Below, one piece after another: positions 55,343 to 64,000 of a stretch of 64,000 nt of DNA. This DNA comes from Emydura subglobosa (lineage: Eukaryota > Chordata > Testudines > Chelidae). The DNA is taken from NCBI GenBank assembly GCA_007922225.1, contig ML679961.1, forward strand, positions 3,632,477-3,696,476. Reading direction: 5' to 3'. Within the stretch, counting starts at the first letter, position 1; each line of letters opens with the position of its first letter. The translations under genes were made by a program, and so were the position numbers. The notes under the pieces are model-generated. The model worked only from the letters and a program-made list of their open reading frames with translations. It was not told where the DNA came from and did not search any database.

Positions 55343-56727
55343 GTAAAAAGCAGTGCTTAAAAAAAAAAAAATACAGTTTGGTCTTATTGACTCTAGCTGT
55401 AGTGGCTGTATATGACTTCAGATTTTTTTTGCATATCCCTATTCAGTAAAGTCTGAAAGAACAATGCTGTGAGTAACCTATGACAACAAGAAATAGTGTA
55501 AGCAGAAAAAGGCAGTTTCACATATTTCCTACAAAAATGTTTTTACCAGTGCCGGGAGAGATAAGAATTACATTTACAAATGACAAAACCAAAACTCTTG
55601 TGGAGTAAAACTGTAACATTAATAGTAAAAAATAATACATTTATTATCAATGCTTACCTTCCATTAGTGGCAACTGATTGATAAAACAGCTTTGGTGCAT
55701 ACCATGAGCAGTTTGTCTATCAGACCATAATGTAAAATGCAATGTCGTTAGATTATGAAAGGGTGTATTAATCTTGCAGAAAGGCTTACTGGTTTATCTT
55801 TGCAGCATAGCTAGTAGACATGCAGTAGAAACAATGTGATTTCCATTCCAGTATCTGCCCTACTGTTCCTGTGTATGCTAGCACCAGATTATTTCCATCA
55901 AAGTGCTTCTTTATGCTCTTGCTTGCTTCCTTTTGCCAGCTTTCAGCTTGTTTTCTCCATTGGCCTTTGTGGTGCTGTCTGCTCCATCTGCATGTAAAGT
56001 AGCTGTTCTGTGCTCGCTTTTGGAGCTGCAGTTTGAGGTTCGACATTTTAAGTTACCTTTAGAATGTTTTATTAGAGAACAACATTAAAACTCAAGCAGT
56101 TTGTTTCATGATGGGGATACTATTTATTTCAAGAAACCATGCGGTTTATAGATGTGTGGATGAGCTACCCAAACCTTTCAGTCTGTTTCTGAAGATGTGC
56201 TAAACTACTGTACTGCTTCACCGCAGTGGCAAGATTTAAAGGTAATTTAATGGACATCGAGATTGAGAATTCTCAAACAGTGAATCCCAACGTGAATATT
56301 CACGGTTTATAAAGCCTGGAGTGAACACTGTGGTCATGTGATCTGACTTCCTGCAGAGCACAGGCCATGGAATTACTTGGAGGAAGTTCTTGTTATGAAC
56401 TTGAATTTTGGAAGGGATCTAAAACCTCCTGGTTTTGGCCTTAAGCCACTTTCTGATTGAGCCCTCCATGGGGGGCAGGTTACCCCACATCTCTCTCCTG
56501 CAGGATTTCTTACAGCTTTCTCTGAAGGATCTGGTACGAGTCACTCTGACAGGTTACTGGACTAGCTGGCCCTTGAATTGGTCTAGAAAGGCCATTCCTA
56601 TATTCCATTCCTCTGCTTTCCACGTCAAGCGATTTACTCCCTCCCTCCCGCATTGCCACAGCCATATTCCATGAGAGATCCCCGAGTGAGAAGGAAGGAA
56701 AAGCCTCCAAAAGGATGACTCGGGGCC
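55343..56727. other. No recognised gene; one unknown minus frame
   Basis: A/T-rich and mostly unremarkable. The minus frame 56,046-55,786 (86 codons) is basic and helical (LKLQLQKRAQNSY, SWQKEASKSIKKHF) with unusual non-repetitive composition, but has no recognised domain or splice context. It could be an old retrocopy fragment. Confidence 0.4.
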
Positions 56728-56905
56728 CCAGCCAGGGACTTGGGAGACCTGGGTTCAAGTGCCTGCTCTGCCATAGGCTTTGTGTGTGGCTTTGGGCAAG
56801 TTGCTTAGCCCCTCTGGGCCTCAGTCCTGAGTCTGTATAATGGGGCTAAGAGCACTGCCCTACCTCCATGGGGCGTTGTGAGGATAAACGCAGGATAGCA
56901 CGTGA
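56728..56905 (+). mobile_element. MIR-type SINE, plus orientation
   Basis: GACTTGGGAGACCTGGGTTC, then TGTGGCTTTGGGCAAGTTGC, CCTCTGGGCCTCAGT and GGCGTTGTGAGGATAAACGC follow the MIR consensus in order from tRNA-like head to core and tail. Confidence 0.85.
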
Positions 56906-57037
56906 GGTGCTCAGATACTCCAGGAATGGGGGTCAGAGATGTCCCTCAACTAGCACACTTTGCGTCTGAGCCTAGGCTACTGAGGCCAACAGGAGTGTGC
57001 TCCAGTAGGGGCAGGACTGGGGCCCAAATTCCTCATG

Positions 57038-57669
57038 ACAAGCTGTGATGGGGTGACCACCCCACACTCACTCTGCAGGCCAGATGGGCCAATTGACCCA
57101 TTAGGCTGCTGATTAAGGAGGCTCAGTTGGGCAGGATAGGTGGGGCCTATAAAGCCCAGGAGTTAAAAGGCGAAGGGGCTGCTGGGAAAAGGCAGATGGT
57201 CCCAGGAGAAAGGGAGTAGGGAAAGGCTGCAGGCACTCCCTAGGAGGAGGCTTTAGGACCTGGGAGGCCTGGGAAGCAAAGGGGAACCAGCAGCAGGCAG
57301 CAGCCCAGGAATGGAGCAGTGAGGCCAGAGGGAATGCCAGCTCTGGTCAGCAGTCTGGGCCAAGAGGGCAGGCACGGGTTGCCCTGCCAGCCACTGGGCG
57401 AGTGGCACTAAGGCGATGAGCAAGAAGGTTGCCTAGGACAATTGATGAGCTAAACCTCCCCCAGAAGGGGGGACACGGACAGGGACACGGCCAGAGGGCT
57501 GAGCCGCGAAGAGGACACTGTGGTTCCTGAGGCAGCGAGAGGAATAGCAGATGGCTGGAGTGAAGGTGTGCAAACTCTGGACAGGGGAGGTGTTGGCCTC
57601 GAGCTAATGCCCAGAGTCCCAGGAGGAGGTGCCAGCCCATCGGTGAGCGGTGTGCCCCGTGATACAAGC
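57038..57669 (+). repeat. LTR-like element flanked by ACAAGC
   Basis: The unit 57,044-57,663 begins TGTGATGGGGTGACC and ends CCCCGTGAT; ACAAGC occurs on both sides (57,038-57,043 and 57,664-57,669). TATAAAG (57,149-57,155) gives a promoter-like motif. The ends are not a clean TG...CA pair, so it may be an LTR with an eroded end or another element type. It is GC-rich and non-coding. Confidence 0.5.
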
Positions 57670-58434
57670 TCATAAGACAAATGTGTCCTCAGCATTTCCC
57701 TAGAGGAGGCTGTTTTTCCTGAATTCACCTTGGACTGATGGAGAGATTAGCTCTGTCCACATCAGCTAGACCCAAAATGTCCTAGCTAATGTGTGGTGTT
57801 TGGGGCCCTGAGTCCAGGCTTTCAGTGCTCAAGTAAGCCCCCGTCTGTCTCTCTCAGCCTGTGTGAACTAATAAAGTACACAGGCTTTCCTCATCAATTA
57901 TTTTTTTCCCCTCAAGACAAATTGACTGTAAAAATTGAAAATGGGCTTGGGTTGCTGAAGGCAAAACCCCTCCAGGCCCAATCGCCAACAAAGAAAACGA
58001 GCAAATCTTTCATGACCCAGGCAGCATTTTATTGCAAAGCCCATAAAATGTGACCAATCTAAACTAGAGCTGTGCCAGTCAGTCCATCAGCATAGGGTAG
58101 AAATGTGGAGATGCTGCTGTGCTTTGCTCTTGGTTGAATGTCCGATGGTCTCGTAGCGATCTGTTTAGTGGAAACAGGGTACGCTCAGCACAGAGGTCAG
58201 TCTCACGCAGCAGCCATGAGCCTGGCTATATCCCTTGCATGTGACTGACACAGCAAAGGAACATGACATCTTCCAGGTGGGAACAGATGGCCAATACTCT
58301 GTATTGGGGTTCCTAACCAGAGAGTCACAAATCAATATCAGTGGGTGGTGACCACCCTGCCTTCTTTTATTAGGTCAATGGTCCTGTTTGGATGGGAGGG
58401 GTTTGGTACTAAGGAATCCTCTAAGGCAGGTGTG
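57670..58434. other. No gene seen
   Basis: No recognised gene or element. The 86-codon open frame at 57,793-58,053 lacks a domain. Confidence 0.5.
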
Positions 58435-58565
58435 TAAGCATCATTATCCTAACTTTACAGTGTGACAAAGAGTATTTCTGGAGATCACACAGTGAGGCAG
58501 CCATAGAGCCAGGATTAGAACTCAGGACCTCCTGATTTCAAACCCTATGCTGATTCCTCCAGTTT
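58435..58565 (-). mobile_element. MIR-type SINE, minus orientation
   Basis: CATTATCCTAACTTTACAGT, GATCACACAGTGAGGCAG, then GAGCCAGGATTAGAACTCAG and GACCTCCTGATTTCAAACCC are the reverse complement of a MIR core and head, more diverged than the copy at 35,460. Confidence 0.7.
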
Positions 58566-58606
58566 ATGCTATCTTTTTTTTTTTTTGACTACTGAGATGA
58601 AATGTA

Positions 58607-58610
<4 letters not shown>

Positions 58611-58643
<33 letters not shown>

Positions 58644-58655
58644 CCGCGCGCGCAC
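58611..58655. repeat. (TG)n/(CG)n microsatellite
   Basis: About 14 TG dinucleotides followed by CG-rich alternation interrupted once by CCC. The alternating purine-pyrimidine run is a classic Z-DNA-prone sequence. Confidence 0.95.
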
Positions 58656-58659
58656 TTTC

Positions 58660-60379
58660 AGGAAACAGAATCTGTAAATAGCAAATGTGTGAACATAAAG
58701 ATTAAATGGGAAAGTGTAAAATGGCCCTCCCCTCTGGTTTTATTCAATCCTTTCTTTAAAACAGACACAATTCCCATTGAATTATGCCTGACTAACTACT
58801 TAATAAAGACTTTGAGATTTAGCCTGAAGAATGTATACCAAAGATAACTGAAAATGGTTGTTACCATAAAAGAAACATCTTCAGTTCCTATTCAATAGGG
58901 TGCAGGCAAGGCGAAGGAGCATAGTTTTAAGCCACTTTCCAGTTAAGGATTTTTTTTGTTTGGTTACCATTTGGGGCCCTATTCTGCCAGGCACTGTGCA
59001 GACATGTAATAGCACAGTCCATGCCCCAAAGAGCTTGTATTGTAAGTCTGATGAGATAATAGGTGATCTAACAGAGAGGGGACGCACAAGGTAACAGTGA
59101 GACAGTTATGGGCAGTGTGATCAGCAGCTGACACAAAGGGCACAATGCAGAAGGCAAGAAATGTGGGGTGAAATCCCTACAAGTTTTGCTATTGACGTCC
59201 ATAGAGCTAGGATTTTAGCCTCATTATTGGCTTCTCTTCCCAGACACCTTTCAGAATCCTGGCCGCCTGAGTAAATGTTCCATTTGCAACTCAGAAGGTT
59301 TGCTTAAACAGCCGTAGAAACCCAGGAACTCAGTGGTGACTTGTGCATGGTGCTGCCATTAGCCGATGTTAAAGACCTTGAAGCAGAACTTAAAGCATCT
59401 TCACAATGGAATTCTGAAAGGCGGAGCAGTGCAAAATCACCGGGCCTCTTCCACTGCCTGATAACAGAGCCCATCGCTTCAAAGTACTTGCTGCAGTTGG
59501 TTAAAAGCAGCTCAAGGATTACAGTAGTTATAGCGTTTGCTTGAACAGAATTCCCAAAAGCTTTCAGCTTTACTGTGGCGGTTTGCCTCTAATTGCAGGT
59601 ATAGCAATGCCTTGAGCGTGTTGATACACTTGAGTTTTGTTTGTTACTTGTTATAAAAGTGCTACCAGCCGAAGGGAAGGAGCAGAATTGCATTTGAGAA
59701 AGAGAGCCGAAAACTAGTTGGTTTAAAATTTTGCTTAATGGACCATTGTCTGTGGTAGACATGTTCTTCTCTGATGGTTTTCATTCCCCTTTCCCCCATT
59801 TGGTGCTACAGAAACAAAGGAAAACAGAGTTAAATAGCGCCCTGGTTTTCAGGTTAAATAACTGCTGGTAAAAGTCAGTCACTCAGCAGAACCGAATTCC
59901 TGGTCAGTGAAAGATGAATGCTTTTATGTTTTTGATGGTGATGCTTGATTTGTAGAGCCCTGTGGACTTCCCCTCACGGAACAAAGGTTTATTTCAGGTA
60001 TTCAGATGGCCGCCCGCAGCTGGGGGAGCACGGCACAGAGATGGAAGAAATGGGAGCTAGTGGCTAGGACGCAGCTGGCTACGGCTGGTCTCTAGTGTGC
60101 TGGTCTTGCCAAGTGTCCCCTTTGTGCGGCTAACACTTGGCAGGATTGGGCCCTTGACCAGAGTCCCTGGAGTTGAGGCGCACACGTACCTGAGCGGAGA
60201 GGAGCTGGACACTGCTTTCCTGTGGCCAGGTTCTAGTGCCACTTTGCTGGCGTACGGCCAGTCCTGGCAAGCACAGACAATAGCGAACGGCTGGGAGCGG
60301 CATGCAGTGGTCGTCAGGCATGCTGATGGGAGGCGGGGTGGGGTGGCAATTGCCCAGTTTTTTTAAAGAGGGGCCTGGG
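58660..60379. other. No gene seen; weak repeat traces
   Basis: 58,975-59,080 (TTCTGCCAGGCACTGTGCAG, ATGCCCCAAAGAGCTTGTAT) resembles the 3' part of a common amniote repeat. 59,161-59,220 carries a half copy of the palindrome at 23,960. Otherwise unassigned. Confidence 0.45.
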
Positions 60380-60900
60380 CCATGGGTGGCGGGTGAAGTG
60401 TCCCTTCAGGGAGGCTGGCTCCCCCTCACGCCTGCCCAAAGTCCATCCCTGCTCGACCTGCTCATCGCCGCTTGACCTGCCCGCTCAGCTCCCTCACTGC
60501 ATCCCTGCTCTCCCCCTTCCCGCACAGCCCCCCCCCTCCCGCTGTCACTTGCCATGTGGGGGCAGGGGGCGTGTGGAAGAGAGGGGGGAGGGATGCGGTG
60601 GCGAGTGGGCCATGGGCAGAAGAGGCGGGGCGGGACTGTTGTGCCCTGGGGCCCAGCATTCCCGTGGGCGGGCCTGGTGGTCATGGTGACAGAATGGGTT
60701 ACGGTCGGTCTGGGTTCTGCAAGCCCCGGCGGGGTGTGCAGCAACGCACGCGGGGAGGTTGTGCTCCGTGCAGCATGGGTGGAGCCCATGGGGGTGGGGT
60801 GGAAGAAAGGAACAGCGTTAGGCCTGGCTCTCTGCACTGAGCAGGAGTGTCTCTTGAGTAGAGCTGAGGACGTTGTCAGTCTGACACATTACTTGCCCAA
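60380..60900. other. GC- and CpG-richer stretch, no gene called
   Basis: Open in several frames on both strands up to 143 codons, but the translations are low in complexity (Pro/Ser/Gly/Arg) and no frame is favoured. CpG is more frequent here than in the surroundings. It may be an unrecognised repeat or a small CpG island; no promoter motif was recognised. Confidence 0.35.
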
Positions 60901-61289
60901 AAATGTGGTTTCCTTTGACCTGAAATAATTTATGTCTAATTCTCCAAACAGAGGGGAAGGAGAGGGGCCGCTTTGGAAAGGGCTGTAACGTTCAACTCCG
61001 GTGTATCAACAGTCGCACAGTCCTCCATCAAGCCACAGTAGCAGGTTGCTAGTCTTTCACAGGCTGGCTTTGATGTAAGGCTCCACACTTAGTCTCTCAC
61101 TGTTGAACCAGCACAACTCTTGTACTGAAATGACAGGAGCATTGACACACCTGGCAGCACCCTTGGGACGCTCCCCTGAGATCTTCCTTCTAAATTCCAT
61201 TTTGAGAATTTAGTACATGTGCTGTACTCCCCTTCACCTACCAGAGACGAATACACTTGGGGGAGGATCAACGTGAGGTTTTTCATAGT

Positions 61290-61710
61290 CTATCTGTAAG
61301 TGTGGAAGGATTAGATTTATCAGTAAATGTCAATTTCACCATACATACAAACTGACAAACATTTCCATGAAAAATCTAAATTTACAGCTAGGTAAGGGGG
61401 GGAGGCAGGGAAGCCACTTGAGAACTTATGAGAGTTTGATTTAAGGATATTTACTTAGTATGATTTTGACGTCTGATGTTGACAGTTTGCGTTTTTAACT
61501 GTTATTAAAGCTTTAACGTCTTGAATCTCAGCATCTGTCATTAAATATTTGTCTGACTCTCTTGTTTTCTGATCCCCCATTGTTTCCTGAAACTGAAAAT
61601 GTACATCAATAAAAATCAGAAAAAATGCTTAAAAACCAGAGTCTTGCACAACTCTGAAAATTCAAATCAATAAAAATAGAAGAAAATACTTAAAAATAAA
61701 CACCATTAGT
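61290..61710 (+). repeat. Dispersed A/T-rich repeat
   Basis: GGATTAGATTTATCAGTAAA and TGTCAATTTCACCATACATA at 61,309-61,345 match the diverged copy at 42,180-42,300. Further on, ATCAATAAAAATCAGAAAAA and ATCAATAAAAATAGAAGAAA form an internal near-duplicate about 60 bp apart. Non-coding. Family unknown. Confidence 0.55.
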
Positions 61711-63225
61711 CAGAATTACATATAGAAAAAATTGAATTCCACCCATCTGAGATATAATCTCCTTTTTCAGTATAATGACACTGCATTTCCCTTTAAACCC
61801 AAGTGGCAGATTTGCTTTGTGTGTTATGATTAAGTCTTTGCTCTTTATCTTCTTTCATGGCTTCTGAGCTATTGATACGTTCAGAATAGGTCAGAGGGAA
61901 CTTCCAAAGGAATTAAAATAAACCTGTACTACCACAAATAGTATGTAATTTATTTGGAGACAGTCATTCTTTTGCAGACTGGCACCTGGAGAAGATCCTA
62001 TTTGTCAAGTGTAAACCCAAGCTTTAAATACTAGACTGGGTTGAATATCTCCAGCGCATGATCCCCAGATGGCATTTTTAATTTACATGACTTGTTGATT
62101 AGAAGAGTGTCCTGACTGGGTCAACACTTCACTTTCTCTTAAATAATATTTTAATTGCCCTTTCCTTCTAATCTCTGATTCTTGTTCTTGGCCAGTTTAA
62201 CTGGCCTCAGCAGAGACTTTCATGCAAAATACTAGTATATATCATCATTAGATAAGAGAGATTCACTTAACTTTTAGATCAAATCTATTTCCTTGCTGCA
62301 CCTGGGATAGAGGCATATGTCAATGCGTCAGACTTCAGCAAGCCATTCTGATGCTAATGTATGCAGCAGAGCGGTAAAGCAGTTAACTGCTGTGTCCTTG
62401 ATTGTTATAAGGATTCTGAAGTTAATGTGTTTTCCACAGCCTGAAATTATTTTGTGAAATGAACAAGATATAAAGATTCTCAGCTGAGTTTGTCTAAAGT
62501 TGGAAACATCTTTCCGAACTCTATTAGTTTTCCAAACCATCAGAGTAATAACCCCTTTCTGTAGATTAATATTTGTTTTCATTTTTATAATACAGCAATC
62601 ACTTTTTTCCCCTGGGAAATATATAAGGAAGTGAGTGGGGAATAAATTAACTCATGCTGGGGCTCAAGGTATCCCATGTTTATATTAAGTGGTAAATCAC
62701 TAGCGCATCTTTTGGTGTCTATTGCAACATCATCATTCCTCAACTTTTTTTTTAATTTTTTTTGGCCTGACAGCTGCTTTGCTCTGGGATTAGTCCATCA
62801 GTGTCCTTCAGAAGATGATACTCTTTGCATCATTCCCTATAGTCCGAATACACTTACAGCAGGCTTTTGTGTGGTAGCCACACCTACAACACTCATTACA
62901 GAAGCCGCAGGAGGAAAAGCCTCTGCTAGTTAGTAATAGCAATAATTTATTCTTGCGTCTCAGTTAGCAACCACCTCGCCCAGCTGAGATGGAAGGAAGC
63001 TTTGCTTTTCTCTGGCCCATAGGTGGTCCATTTAAGAGCCAGGCACAGCTGTCGCCCCTAATTTCCCAAGGATGCAGGGGTTCCGAAAGTAGGGAGGGCC
63101 ATGGACCTATTATCTCTCTCCACTGGCCCCTAGAATGGGAGTAGCAGCTGGTGGGAATCTGCTGCATACAGGAGCAATGTGCAGGGGCATGCTAGAACTG
63201 TGGCTATGGCCCTGGAGTAGGATAT
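61711..63225. other. No gene seen
   Basis: A/T-rich, with no recognised element. A T run is at 62,744-62,762. The open frames are short and lack domains. Confidence 0.5.
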
Positions 63226-63553
63226 TCCTAGAGCAGCAGTTCCCAAACTCTACCACAGTGCCTACCACCAGCGTAAAACGCCACTGCCTCTGGTACCACC
63301 ACCTGCAGGGGTGGGGCTGGGCATGGCCACCCCACTACTTGGGAGTGGAGCCCGCGCTGGAGTGGTTCCTGGCCAGCCACTTTGTGTCTGGAGGGGAGGG
63401 CAGCAGAACAGCTGGGCGGCCATGCTGCCTCAGGGTGGGGCCGGCACTGGAGCGGCTCCTGGCCGGCCCCCCAGCAGCAGGTGGACGCGCACCATTGGGC
63501 CGGGGTGTGCGTACCACCAGTGGTACCGCAGTTTGGGAACCGCTATCCTAGAT
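63226..63553. mobile_element. Small non-autonomous hAT element
   Basis: The element 63,234-63,545 (312 bp) starts CAGCAGTTCCCAAACTC and ends CAGTTTGGGAACCGCTA, sharing the inverted core GTTCCCAAACT. It is flanked by TCCTAGAG (63,226-63,233) and TCCTAGAT (63,546-63,553), an 8-bp hAT target duplication with one mismatch. The interior is GC-rich with no transposase. Confidence 0.88.
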
Positions 63554-64000
63554 CTTTCCTAAGTGTGTGTGTGCAGCACTTAGCACCACAATCTTGGGTG
63601 CTGCACAGTCAGTTGGGTGGGGCCTTTCTATCACCCACCCCTAAACAGCCCCTTCATTCCATCCACTCTCCACTGGGTCTAGGAAATGTCTTTGCTGGGT
63701 CCAGTGTCCAGTCCACTTTGCGAGGTTTTCTGGTTTATTCATGCACCCAAGAGTATCATGTAACACTGCCGCTAATGGCCAGGCAAGTTTTCTGAATATC
63801 CGTGGTTCACAGCAGGTGAAATCACTGTACAGGCCTCCATGTTTGATATCTGGGAGATGGAACCTGAGCTAAAGGACGTAAGGCTAGGAGCTTGATGGCA
63901 ATAGACTCATTACTCTTTGTCATGGGTCTAGCTAATACAGGGGAACAGAGGCAGACTGCTTCTGTCTGCAAGCCACACAGCATGCAAGATCTGAGATCCT
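63554..64000. other. No gene seen
   Basis: No gene or element recognised up to the end of the window. Confidence 0.5.

Noticed and set aside
60393..60928. Overlapping frames up to 143 codons on both strands
   Set aside because: GC-rich low-complexity translations, no splice or domain support.
1..64000. CRISPR arrays, bacterial operons, riboswitches, rRNA genes
   Set aside because: No spaced direct repeats, Shine-Dalgarno-led gene clusters or rRNA wording were seen; the content is vertebrate.

Overview
This window looks like intergenic or intronic DNA from a reptile, most likely a turtle. That rests on the repeat content: many CR1 LINE fragments with the amniote-type 3' end, two different Ty3/Gypsy retrotransposons, hAT DNA transposons, an endogenous retrovirus, MIR-type and tRNA-derived SINEs, and foldback elements of a kind I associate with turtle genomes. 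There are no prokaryotic operons and no complete host gene. Nearly every recognisable coding stretch is a decayed transposon gene. The one candidate host exon lies at about 55,107-55,342.

Layout. 1-1,909: decayed hAT (Buster/ZBED-like) transposon on the plus strand, ending in a hAT-type terminus that forms a 17-bp inverted repeat with the adjacent retroviral env end. 1,929-7,300, perhaps to 9,770: minus-strand endogenous retrovirus with RT, RNase H and env pieces; env is split by two CR1 insertions. 7,862-11,250: unclassified repeats and a gag-like coiled-coil fragment. 13,518-14,080: a foldback element and a tRNA-derived SINE. 15,813-16,965: solo LTR with TG...CA ends and 5-bp target duplications; a second, inverted copy of the family lies at 30,584-31,683. 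17,780-18,430: foldback repeat split by a perfect 432-bp solo LTR. 20,205-21,130: probable LTR-like repeat with a phased TAATTAG array. 22,318-23,565: plus-strand CR1. 25,836-26,625: two CR1 tails.

27,250-33,310: plus-strand Ty3/Gypsy element with gag zinc knuckles, protease, RT, RNase H and integrase in order, itself carrying a non-autonomous hAT (28,596-29,373, 8-bp target duplications) and the inverted LTR copy. 35,460-37,190: a MIR and an LTR-like promoter region. 40,455-45,040: CR1 tails and dispersed repeats. 48,001-48,242: foldback MITE. 48,320-53,890: minus-strand Ty3/Gypsy element whose gag resembles the PNMA (paraneoplastic Ma antigen) family, interrupted by two CR1 copies. 55,107-55,342: candidate host exon. 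56,728-58,565: MIRs and an LTR-like element. 63,234-63,545: small hAT element.

The transposon genes in each element would once have worked together (gag capsid, protease, reverse transcriptase, integrase), but frameshifts, stops, deletions and nested insertions make every autonomous element here defective. The most interesting items are the PNMA-like Gypsy element, the candidate exon, the hairpin-like junction at the hAT end, the LTR family with a conserved LEELP-repeat reading frame, and the TAATTAG array. Elements and families were assigned by reading motifs only; no database search was run.
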